A DNA stretch of 64,000 nt, taken from Ambrosia x helenae. Taxonomy: Eukaryota; Streptophyta; Magnoliopsida; Asterales; Asteraceae. Location of the stretch: contig CM061229.1 in NCBI GenBank assembly GCA_030844895.1, positions 123,455,682-123,519,681 on the forward strand, given 5' to 3'. Of this stretch, positions 43,537 to 53,351 are shown piece after piece. A program made the position numbers and the translations under genes. The notes beneath the pieces are model-generated. The model made no database searches. It was not told where the DNA came from and was given only the letters and a program-made list of their open reading frames with translations. Positions within the stretch are counted from its first letter, which is position 1, and each line of letters begins with the position of its first letter.

Positions 43537-44612
43537 TTAAAACCAACAAGAATTACAAGTGAGGCGCGGGTAGACGGGCAACAAGCTGCGCCGCAACCCC
43601 TTTTGAATAGCAAAGCCTACTCTATTAAATATAAAGCTTGTGTCCTTGGCCGCAGGAGAGTTACTCTGCACCACCTTCTGCACTCGATCTAAAAACCGGA
43701 TTGCATCGGGAGCAAGGCCCCCAAATGTGTCAAAAGCGAAGGGCACAAAGACGTGTTGGTTTTCAAGACAAGCAGCTTCATGTTTGTCAACTTTCTTGGA
43801 TTCAGTTTTTAAAACTGCTTGCCCTGCCACAAACCCCGAATCCCGAAGTCCCACCAAAGGAGACACCCCTGTGAGATCAACGCACGCGTGTTTGCCCTGC
43901 GCCCACCCGAACACAAGGACATCCGCTGGTCTTAGGGTGGACCGCCCCTCAAGTGGATCCGTCAAAAAATTAACCGGGGCTTCTTTCCTAGCTGAAATCT
44001 CTGCTCTTAGTAAGACGTCCCATAAGACATCCCTGACCAGGTCATGTCTGTATTTAAATCCTGGCAGCTCCTTACAGTGAAGGGCATGCTCCTCAAATTT
44101 GTCTAAACATGCCTTTTTGCAAACTGGACACGGCTCATCAACTGGGAACATGGGAATCATGAGTCTATACTTAAGGATAGCCCGATATTCAACAGCCGAC
44201 ATGTGTTGTCCAAGCCCATCGATGGGAAGGACAGTCAAGAAATCCTGGGCATGCGCTCCTTTAAGGCATTCAAGCACAGCTTTCTGGCGCGGGGACATAG
44301 AAAACTTTTCTCCCATAGTTTGAAGGATTTTACCGGTAAAAGCACTCGCCAAAATATTTTGAGGTTTTTTGGGGGCGGTGTCCTTATCCATAAACCCGCC
44401 CAAATCAAAGTCCGGGAGAGAGCTGCGAATGTTGTCCAAGGCACGCTCATAATCCAGGTCCATCCCCACCAACCCGCTATTCCTTAAGATGTGGTCTTGA
44501 AGGTCCCAGGACTGCACCCGAGAGGCCACAAAAGCATAGGCAGACACGTCCTCCGCCGAACAAAGGCCAAGCCCTCCCAACCGAATCGGCAAAGACGCTA
44601 ACCGCCATTTTA
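43537..44612 (-). pseudogene. 5'-truncated LINE C-terminus: RT tail, zinc knuckle, nuclease-like motif
   Basis: An open minus-strand frame of about 355 residues. It starts inside an RT tail (RLASLPIRLGGLGL near 44610), typical of non-LTR polymerases. A CPVCKKACLDKFEEHALHC zinc knuckle lies about residues 160-178. Then FKYRHDLVRDVLWD and LRPADVLVFGWAQGKHACVD follow, which resemble the R-P-D...D layout of restriction-like endonucleases of R2-type LINEs. The tail reads FVPFAFDTFGGLAPDA. The 5' end is cut at about 44613, as in truncated LINE insertions. ATTTTATAT(A/T)T-like sequence occurs near both ends and may be the target duplication. The nuclease call is from motif order only. Confidence 0.6.
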
Positions 44613-44614
44613 TA

Positions 44615-45710
44615 TTTATATTTTTGTTCTAAATATAAAATAACATAACAAATATTTTTTGGTTATGTATTTGACTATTCTTGGTTATGTATGGCTCAAA
44701 CTATTTGTTCTTGATGCTTAGTCCACACTTAGTCATTAGATCAAACTCCACACTTAGTCTTTGTATCCGACTATGTGGTAGTTAATCATCATAGTTGCAT
44801 CCGACTGTATAACTCTTAACTACAATAATTATAATAAGTCACAAATAATTATATATATATATATATATACACTAAACAAAAGGGATATGACATATGACAC
44901 TATGTGGGGCCTTCACACCCTTGATTTTTCACCAAAAATCTCTTTTATTTATATTTTAAATAAAGATAACTATAAACTATTATTTTAAAATTTCAAATAT
45001 GTTAATTAATATTTTTATTTTTTATCCTTTCCTTATTTTTCCCTCACAATTTTTAAACAATAGTAACTTTTATGTATGACATTTTTTTTTAAAAAAATAT
45101 GCTAAATTAACGAGCGTTTTATTATCTTTTCAACGAGCACCATTGTGCTATACAAAAAGCGGGTAAAATTTTTTTTTTTTAGTGGGTTTTTGTTTATGGA
45201 GAAAAAAAAAAAACACAATGTGTTTAGGTAATTCATTAATCATGTTTAGGCAAATCCCTAATCATGTTATGATAGTATTTATACTTGTGAACGTACTATT
45301 ACATATAAGAACCCACAAATTACATATATATTCACAGATATAGTCAGTTTGGTAAGAATATATTGTTTTGTATTTTGATTCTTGTTGCTAGTAAAATTGA
45401 TTATAAAGGTTGCTATGCTTGTTAGATGTAGCCTATGATAATTAATCACCTCAGCATGCACGTCTTTTAAATCAATTATCATCATGACATATCTTGATAC
45501 CAATTTGGTGATTTTTTTCTCAGGTTCACATCACAGATTTAGAATGTCTTGAGTAAGTGACAAAGTTGTACAAAGGCTTCACTTGAGCAAAAGTACGTAG
45601 AATTTAAAGTAGGTTTTATGAGTTATAAAGTGTTGATCATTTACATTTTTTTTCTTCTAAAAATGACTTATTGCTTTTACAGTATACAAATTTTATCATT
45701 TTATATTAGA
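44615..45710. other. AT-rich spacer with (TA)n
   Basis: (TA)n lies at about 44851-44871. Poly-A/T runs are frequent. No gene or clear element is recognised. Confidence 0.5.
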
Positions 45711-46462
45711 CTAGGTTATGTACCCGTGTGATACACGGGTTGAACAATTTAAATTATATATATTATATATAAATTTAAAATATAATTAAGAAAAATTAGA
45801 TTACATATTTTATTTAAAATAAAAAAAGTTGCCTTTACAACCGAAAAAAATATTAAACATTCATCAGCCCCTAAATGATTTATTGTAAAAAACATTTTTA
45901 TTCACATAAAACTTTTTTCAAACATTCCAAAATGTATCTTTCATACCGTGGCTATTACCTTATAAGACTGCAGGTACAACAAAACAAACAAATCAAAAGA
46001 GTAATAAAGGTAAATCTGTTTAGGCTAGGATATAAAAAATGAAATTAATTTAAAAGTATCTCCTTATCCGTTAAACCATCCCAATCGAGTATTGTTCATT
46101 TTGGAATTTGACATCAAGTTTATTCCAAAGCCAAAGTATTTCTAACTTTGAGTGTATAATCATTTTTTTTCTAACGTCAAGGTCCTTAAGCATAATGACA
46201 TTTACTGGTTCAATTTTACTGTATTATAAAAAAGAATGTGTTTTATTTTATTAATGATTTCAGTTACAACTATGATTATCAATATAATTGATAAAATTCA
46301 ATTTAATAAATGTATAATATTCTTTTGCAAATTGATTATTATATTTAAAATTTGAATTTATTGTATTAAATAATAAAATGAGAGAATTCATGAGGGAGTG
46401 TCATGTGTTCCTCACGTGTTTTCTTTTATTAATGATTTCAATTACAACTATGATTATTAATA

Positions 46463-46680
46463 TTTTTTTTTGGAAGGTGTACTTCAGCGGTGAAACCAAT
46501 CGACAGACAACCCCTCAACCCGAGTTCGAATCACTACCCATGCACCGGTGTCCACTTTGAAGTTATCTCAAACCATTACAGGGAATTTTTTCGTGGTGTG
46601 CAGGATTCGAACTCAAGACTAAGCCCGGGCGGGAACCCTCCAAAGAGGTAAACCCTGGCACCTCTCCCCAGCTAGGCTAG
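46463..46680 (-). mobile_element. tRNA-derived SINE, copy 1 of a pair
   Basis: On the minus strand it has an A-box-like TAGCCTAGCTGGGGAGAGG at its start and a B box GAGTTCGAATCC. It ends in poly-A (poly-T on the plus strand, 46463-46471). It is flanked by AACTATGATTATTAATA (46446-46462 and 46681-46697). Confidence 0.8.
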
Positions 46681-46697
46681 AACTATGATTATTAATA

Positions 46698-46926
46698 CTT
46701 TTTTTTGGAAGGTGTACTACAGCGGTGAAACCAATCGACAGACAACCCCTCAACCCGAGTTTGAATCACTACCCACGCACCAGTGTCCACTTTGAATTTA
46801 TCTCAAACCGTTACAGGAAATTTTTTCGTGGTGTGCAGGATTCGAACTCAAGACCAAGTCCGGGCGGGAACCCTCCAAAGAGGTAAACCCTCCCACCTCT
46901 CCCTAGCTAGGCTGGAGGTCATTGGC
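46698..46926 (-). mobile_element. tRNA-derived SINE, copy 2 of a pair
   Basis: About 93% like copy 1 by eye, in the same orientation. Flanks are again AACTATGATTATTAATA on the left (46681-46697) and ACTATGATTATTAATA on the right (46927-46942). Its first bases (right end) differ from copy 1: it has TGACCTCCAGCC. Confidence 0.8.
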
Positions 46927-47291
46927 ACTATGATTATTAATATAAATAATAAAATTCATTTTAATAAATTTATAATATGCTTTTGCAAATCAATTATTAT
47001 AATTAAATTTGAATTTGTTGTATTAAGTTAAATAATAAAATCAGAGAATTCATGAGGGAGTGTCATGTGTCCATCATGTGTTTTCTTTTATTATATAGTG
47101 TATATGTAGATATAGATGTAGATATAGATGTAGATGTAGATTTCAGTTACAACTATGATTATTAATATAATTAATAAAATTCATTTTAATAAATTTATAA
47201 TATGCTTTTGCAAATCAATTATTATAATTAAATTTGAATTTATTGTATTAATTAAATAATAAAATGAAAGAATTCATGAGGGGGTGCCATG

Positions 47292-47951
47292 GGCGGAACC
47301 AGAGGAGGGTCAGGAGGGTCCGTTGACCCTCCGACGACCGGACTTGTAGTAAACAAGATTGATCTTAAGAGAAGTTTTTTTATAATTGGACTCGTTGAAA
47401 TGCATCAATAGACCAGTTAAAATGAAGAAAAAAGAGTAGCAATAATGAGAATTTTATTTTTTCCGGCCAGCGCCTACCTCTGCAACTTCTTTCTGAGTTG
47501 AGGTTCTTTTTGAAGAGATGAACTTAAAAGATCTTTTATATTTAATATAATATAATTCTTTATGCCTAGTATTTAGAAGAGGTTTACTGTTTAGAATAGG
47601 TTTACTGTATGAAAGTGTGAGAAGGTGATAAAAGGTACCAACCAATGTCAGCCTTATCAAACCATTTCAATATAAACGATCTAAATTTAATTCTTATAGG
47701 GTCCTTATTTTAACGTGAAATCTATGCATTAATTCTCCTTTTACATGTTTGATTCCTACTTTTACATGTTTTTTTAATTCGATATGGATCCTCAACTTAC
47801 ACAATTTTTTGATCGTAAAATTAAAAAAAATATATATCTAATTAACTAAGCTAACATTACCATTCTATTAATAAACCATGATACAAGAAAATATTATATT
47901 GCGAAAATTTTATTCCGACCCTCTACTTGAAAAGTTCTGGTTCCGTCACTG
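47292..47951. mobile_element. Inverted-terminal element inserted in Helitron module 3
   Basis: Left end GGCGGAACCAGAGGAGGGTC, right end GACCCTCTACTTGAAAAGTT then CTGGTTCCGTCACTG: imperfect inverted termini. The 12 bases GGGGGTGCCATG occur on both sides (47280-47291 and 47952-47963). A TA-rich interior has no credible ORF. The superfamily is unclear. Confidence 0.55.
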
Positions 47952-48057
47952 GGGGGTGCCATGTGTCCCTCATGTGTTTTCTTTTATTATATAGTGAAGA
48001 TGTAGAAGTGTAGATGTAGACTTGTCTATCCCGAGAAACACCCGAGCGATAATCTAG

Positions 48058-49440
48058 TATTCTCATATACGTGATATGCGTGAATGATTCCCGCATAGAG
48101 AACAATTGTACAACCAAATCAAATATAACCAAAGGTAACTTTATAATAAGTTAATAATTAGTTGAATTGTATAGCAAGTTTCACTTTGTGTACATTGTAT
48201 TATTAGGTAGTGATAGGTGATGTGAGGATTGATTATTTTTATATTAGTCATTTTGATAACCTGCCTGTCTTATTTAAAAAGATAAGCTGTGATCTCGTGC
48301 AACTGCTTTCATTTTAACTTCAAGTGGTCCTAATATGGATATATTAATACCAAAATATATCAATTTTTATTTGTTAACGTACAAGTTGTGGTCCTGTAAA
48401 GTTGAGTTGTGTGTACTGTTTAGCTAGTTTGTGCAATTTTCTAACATTCAATTTAATAGGAAACGACTAATTGCCAATGTATTTATGGCGACAATTAATT
48501 TCCTTCTTTTTTTATTTTTCTTAATACTCATGATGAAAAACTAAAGCATATTTTATGTTGTGTAATAGCAGAAGGAAGATAGAAGTGTGGGACTAGAAGT
48601 CTAAAACACTATTGAATTCAACATGAAAAGTACAAATACGTGTTTTTTCAGAGTAATACATTTTGACATTGTCACATCTTGAGACTTTTGCATGAATATT
48701 TGTTGTTTGATCAAATCACTTGTATTATGTTTGAATGTTATTGGATTAAATCATTTAACTTGAGTGCTTGTTATAAAAAATCATTAATCAATGTTAAAGA
48801 AAAATATAACTAATGGTTATATTGCTCAATTAACACTTTAGTTATGAAAACACAAATCAACATTCAATGCTTGAACACGACCAAATTGTTTAAATGGAAA
48901 ACCAAAATTAAATTCAGTCAAAACATAAAGGGTTAACAAAATTTAATCTCAATATCCTAGGTTAAACAAGAAACGGATATATCTAATACAAACCGTACAC
49001 CCGTAGAAGATCACGGGTGGTTTAGGCGTTCATCATCATCGTTGAATCTTCAATGGCTGTTGTGCATCTTCTTGGCATGAAGTTGTAAGCTTGAGGGATG
49101 TTTTGAACTCTAAAAATGACATTGGGAAAGCTAAAAAACGGCTGGGGAAGTTGTAAATTTCTAACCTATGGCTTATATAGGGATATAGAATCCTGATCAA
49201 TTTTCATAACTTAACCGACATAGGGCGTACATTAGGCATTTCTTCACTGATGTCCGCCCTTTCGTACTCCCTTTTGTTGTTTGTGATGGCGTACATTACG
49301 CCCTAGGGAGCGCAATCTACGACCTCCCTAGTTTCTTCTCCCATTCTTTGTTTCTTGATTCTACTTGTCTCCCACTTACTTTCAAACGCCCGTTTAGCTC
49401 CCGAAAATATACATTTAAGCCTTAAGTAGCTGCAAATTAA
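48058..49440. other. Intergenic spacer
   Basis: AT-rich. 48950-49330 is less AT-rich and has small inverted phrases (AGGGCGTAC / GTCCGCCCT) but no ORF or promoter I can support. Confidence 0.4.
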
Positions 49441-49442
49441 GC

Positions 49443-49625
49443 AGGTGTTTGGGATTGTGTTTGAAAACAACTTATTGACTTCTCCAAAAAAAAACCAATA
49501 AGTCAATAAGTTGTTTGTGTAATCCAAAAGCACTTTTGGTTTTGAATTTTCAACAAGGGTGAAAAATCTATTTTTAAGAAGTCAGAAATCATAGCTTTTG
49601 CTTTTGGCTTTTGGAAAAAAATTAC
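49443..49625. mobile_element. Truncated Tourist-like MITE
   Basis: It begins GCAGGTGTTTGGGATTGTG and shares AACAACTTATTGACTT and CTTTTGGCTTTTGG phrases with 57414-57810. The right terminus is missing. Confidence 0.6.
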
Positions 49626-49640
49626 AAATCTACCATTGAA

Positions 49641-49682
49641 GGGGTAGGGTACTACTTCTCGCGCGCAGGCGTACCCTACCCC
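49641..49682. repeat. Perfect 12-bp inverted repeat
   Basis: GGGGTAGGGTAC (49641-49652), an 18-base GC-rich loop, then GTACCCTACCCC (49671-49682). Confidence 0.95.
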
Positions 49683-49871
49683 ACAACATTGCCATTTTCA
49701 TATACCCGCGGAGAGCTTTACCATTCGAAATGACAACTCCAAGCTCATTATACGCCTCCGCGGAATCCAGCTCACATGAGGAGTACAACCTGCTCGCGTG
49801 AGCCCATGCGCCAAACCTGGCGATGCTCACCCGTGGAAAGTGACAGCTGGCGTTCAGGTGCAGCTCCCTTT

Positions 49872-50165
49872 AATGTGACGCATTTTTAACAAAACCTTGA
49901 TGTTAGAAAAACCCTCATCGCAAACCAATTACTACACATTTGTAACACAATTTTCAACGCATTTCCTACGAAAACATGGTGTAGGAAATTTGTGACGCAT
50001 TTCCTACGCAATTTCCTAAGAATTTGTAGATATATTGTGTCGCAAATTTGTTAAAATAATTATAGATTTTTTTTCGTCACAAATGAGTAATAATATTGTT
50101 AAAATTTGTGACGCATTTTTTTATGTAAGAAAATTTTGTAGCAAAATGCCACTTTTCTAGTAGTG
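49872..50165. mobile_element. CACTA transposon terminal remnant
   Basis: The right end reads TTTTCTAGTAGTG, the inverse of CACTACTAGAAAA, a CACTA terminus (50153-50165). Subterminal repeats TTTGTGACGCATTT and TTTCCTACG(A/C)A occur in both orientations. The opposite CACTA end is not found, so the element is deleted or extends into altered sequence. Confidence 0.65.
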
Positions 50166-50194
50166 TCTTGCGACATGGACACATGAGCACACAT

Positions 50195-50360
50195 TAAAGG
50201 TAGTTTATTTTTAAGATGTAGAGATGTAATGTAGTTTATATCTAAGATGTGAAAATGTAACGTAGTTTATATGTAAGCTCTGGTATTGTAGTGTAGTTAA
50301 TGTGTAATATACGGAAATGTTGTGTAATTTATTTGCAACATGTGAAAATGTAATGTAAGT
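50195..50360. repeat. Degenerate ~40-bp tandem repeat
   Basis: About four copies of a unit like GTAGTTTATATSTAAGMT, GTGAAAATGTAA. Copies differ by several bases each. Confidence 0.6.
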
Positions 50361-50365
50361 TTTTT

Positions 50366-50930
50366 TCTAACTTAATATCGCTTTTAGAACCTAAAAAAAA
50401 CCCTACTAAGACCTACTAGTGTACAATATTAGGCAAAACAACCAACTCACTAATACGAAGTAAGGCCCATCAAGGCCGAATAATGTACGATAATTATACA
50501 CATTTATCATAATATCATTAGTCCCAAAATGACTTGTTATGACTTAGGGGCCGTTTGGCAAAATCTGAATGGATAAGTCCCGTCTCACTTTAATTTGCTG
50601 TAAAGTTCATATGTTACGGAAACATTATTACTATAACAAATAGCGAAAAACGCATGTGATCACGACGCTTTTACTTGCGACGCCAAGTTACCTCGTCACA
50701 ATAACAAGATTCCGCAGACACGTACTTCCCAAAACAAGGCTTTACTCAAAGCAAAAGAACATTCATACTCGAATATGTTCAGTTTTCATGCATCTATAGT
50801 TTCTTTTCATGAATACTTGCAAGCAAAAGCAAATTACATGATCCAAAAATGGCAACCATCCATTAGTTCTTTAATATTATCAATTATTATAAATATGTAC
50901 TTAATCAACCATGTTCATGAGTACTTAATT
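50366..50930. other. 5' flank of the quinoprotein gene
   Basis: A MITE-like start (GGGGCCGTTTGGCAAAATC) is seen at 50549 without a clear partner end. An in-frame upstream ATG at 50775 would extend the next gene's protein by 53 residues. Confidence 0.4.
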
Positions 50931-50933
50931 ACC

Positions 50934-52986
50934 ATGTCATCGTATCGCAATCTTATTAGCGTTATCGTCCCAATATGGCTGCTCGGACTTGTACATTACG
51001 CGGCTACAGAAGTAAGTTTTAAGATGTTTTAACGAACATTGATTTTCCCTACAGAAACAAACCTTTCGTCGGAAACTTAGTTGGTTTTTTCTATTAGACG
51101 GAAAATGGACAGAATTTCCGACCAATTTTTTTCGTCGGAACTTTTCATAGGAAAATCAACAGATTTCTAATAGTGATATGTGGTGTTCATAAGATTAACT
51201 TTGTGTTGCCTTTTGTTTTCAGTGGGTGAATCATGGTGGGGGGATAGGTAACCGGAGATTCGCGGAGGATGAATATCTAATCAACCCATCAACGGTGCGC
51301 ATGCTCAAGCTAAGGTGGAAGTTCCTTACCGGAAGAGACATATCAGCGACGCCAGCTGTCGCTGGCGGCGTCGTTTACTTCCCGTCATGGAACGGATACT
51401 TGTATGCATTGAATGCCTTCACTGGTGCTCTTATTTGGCAGCAGAATATAGGCCAGCTGACTGGATTGCCAGGAACTGGAGTGACCGTGAATGTATCCGT
51501 CTCAAGAACCACTCCAGTTGTTACTCGCAATCTTTTGATAGTTGGGATCTATGGGCCTGCTGTTGTTATTGCAGTTAATCGAGTCTCTGGGCGGCTCGTT
51601 TGGTTAACAACCATTGATCCTCGTCCGCTTACTGTCATCACCGCTTCCGGATCCGTTTATTCCAGGTCAGTTAACTCAGAAACGTCGCTAAAAAAATCCA
51701 AGTAAAATAACAGTTATACTAAACGATATTTTGGCTGATGTTCTTTTCGATATGTAGGGGATTTTATGTGGGAGTGTCATCCTTGGAAGAATTACTACCT
51801 GCCGAAAAATGCTGTACGTTTCGGGGAAGCCTAGTGAAGCTAGACACTAGATCAGGAGCGATTCTATGGCAGACATACACCGTTCCCGATAACGGTGGTC
51901 GGCTTGGCGGTTACTCAGGTGCCGCGATATGGGGAAGCAGCCCCGCCATCGACGTATCAAGGAGGTTTGTTTATGTGGCCACCGGAAACCTCTACACCGC
52001 GCCACCTGAGGTGACAAAATGTCAAGAGAGGCAAAACAATCAAACTACTAAACCGACCAAACCCGATCAATGCACGGGACCTGACGTTCGGTTTAACTCG
52101 ATAATCGCGTTCGATATGAACTCGGGAAACGTTGTTTGGTCTCAACAACTTGGTGGTTATGATATTTTCTATTTTGCGTGTTTGGTTCCTAATAATCCTG
52201 ATTGTCCACCTGGACCTAATCTCGATGCTGACTTCGGAGAGGCGCCAATGCTGCTCACGATCACATCAAACAGAAGGTTGCGTGATGTTGTCGTGGCTGT
52301 GCAAAAGAGTGGCTTCGCATGGGCACTAGATCGCGACAATGGTGACATTGTTTGGTTTAAAGTAAGTAAAACAAAGTTCATCTTTGCGACCAATAATACA
52401 CGGGGTTGTAACGTACCCCCAATCCTATGGTTTTTACTCTCTAATATAGTAATATACCCCCCCCCCCCCCCTATTAAGTTAGTCACATCTCTTACATCCG
52501 TGTTTAGCTCCAGTTATTTTTTTCTTGTAGCTTGCGGGACCGGGAAGTAATGAGGGAGGAGGGATATGGGGTGCGGCTACAGACGGAAAGAGGGTATACA
52601 CCAACATAGCCAATGGTGCGCATTTGCCATTCACGCTTGCACCGTCTAACCAGACCACAACCGCAGGTGGTTGGGTGGCTTTAGATGCAAACACTGGACA
52701 GATTCTTTGGACCACAGCTGACCCAAGCAATGATTCGGCTGAAGGACCAGTGACGGTAACTAGGGGTGTGGTGTTTGCAGGATCAGTGGCTGCAAATGGT
52801 CCACTGTATGCGATGGATGCCAGAACTGGGAAGGTTTTGTGGTCGTATAACACCGGAGCCACCATATACGGTGGAGTGTCCGCAAGTTATGGGTGCATAT
52901 ATGTTGGCCATGGGTATACAGTGGCGGTGGGGAAATTTCATCCTTGGACTCCGGGAAATTATCTATTTGCATTTTGCGTTATCTAA
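50934..52986 (+). CDS. Plant PQQ-repeat quinoprotein (polyvinyl-alcohol-dehydrogenase-like)
   Basis: Exons 50934-51011, 51223-51665, 51758-52361 and 52531-52986 join in phase to 526 residues. I prefer the ATG at 50934. It gives a signal peptide (MSSYRNLISVIVPIWLLGLV) ending just before the family's mature start WVNHGGGIGNRR. The ATG at 50775 would add 53 atypical residues. Seven beta-propeller blades show the PQQ-type motif: YALNAFTGALIW, VNRVSGRLVW, LDTRSGAILW, FDMNSGNVVW, LDRDNGDIVW, LDANTGQILW and MDARTGKVLW. Such proteins belong to the quinoprotein alcohol dehydrogenase superfamily. The plant members' substrates are unknown, and secretion is inferred. Intron 1 holds a CACTA remnant. The gene is convergent with the CBS gene. 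Confidence 0.88.
51040..51176. mobile_element. CACTA-type terminal remnant in intron 1
   Basis: It ends TTTCTAATAGTG (inverse of CACTATTAGAAA) at about 51164-51175. CGTCGGAA / TTCCGACGAA-type subterminal repeats occur in both orientations. The other terminus is missing. Confidence 0.55.
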
Positions 52987-53351
52987 GCGTAATACAAGGA
53001 AAAAAATAATAAAAACATTCGTGAAATGATAATAACTATTTGGAAGGAACACCTTTACCACACATCTAAATACCGCTAGGCTCAGTCTCTAAATCTAGTT
53101 TGATACTGCCGAATAGGGCTGGGATGCTACACTAAGACTGGCGGTTTAAAATTATTATCACAAGAAAAATGCTGTATGCATTATTTATATAATTTTTCTT
53201 CTTGACCCGTGTGTGGATCGAACATTGTAGTCACTTCTAATACATGTCCTATGAAACATATGATATAAAGGAAAGCAAAAACCTGGTTTTGATTCAGTAA
53301 GTCAGTCATGATGAACAAACAACGTTGGTTCGCAGGTTACATTCCACCTAA

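Larger units (their letters stand above)
45712..48057 (+). mobile_element. Composite Helitron-like element with three subterminal modules
   Basis: The left part has a hairpin ACCCGTGTGATACACGGGT near 45720. The right end reads CCCGAGAAACACCCGAGCG, ATAAT, CTAG (48054-48057), then T. The CCCGAG pairs look like decayed CCCGGG palindromes. A ~185-bp module (TTCAGTTACAACTATGATTA ... GAATTCATGAGGG(A/G)GTG(T/C)CATGTGT ... TTTTCTTTTATTA) occurs three times, at about 46257-46440, 46441-47100 and 47141-48000. Copies 2 and 3 hold inserts. No Rep/helicase gene. The 5' boundary is uncertain. Confidence 0.5.

Noticed and set aside
50775..50933. Upstream in-frame ATG as start of the quinoprotein gene
   Set aside because: It would place 53 atypical residues ahead of a good signal peptide. 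The ATG at 50934 fits the family better, though the longer form cannot be excluded.
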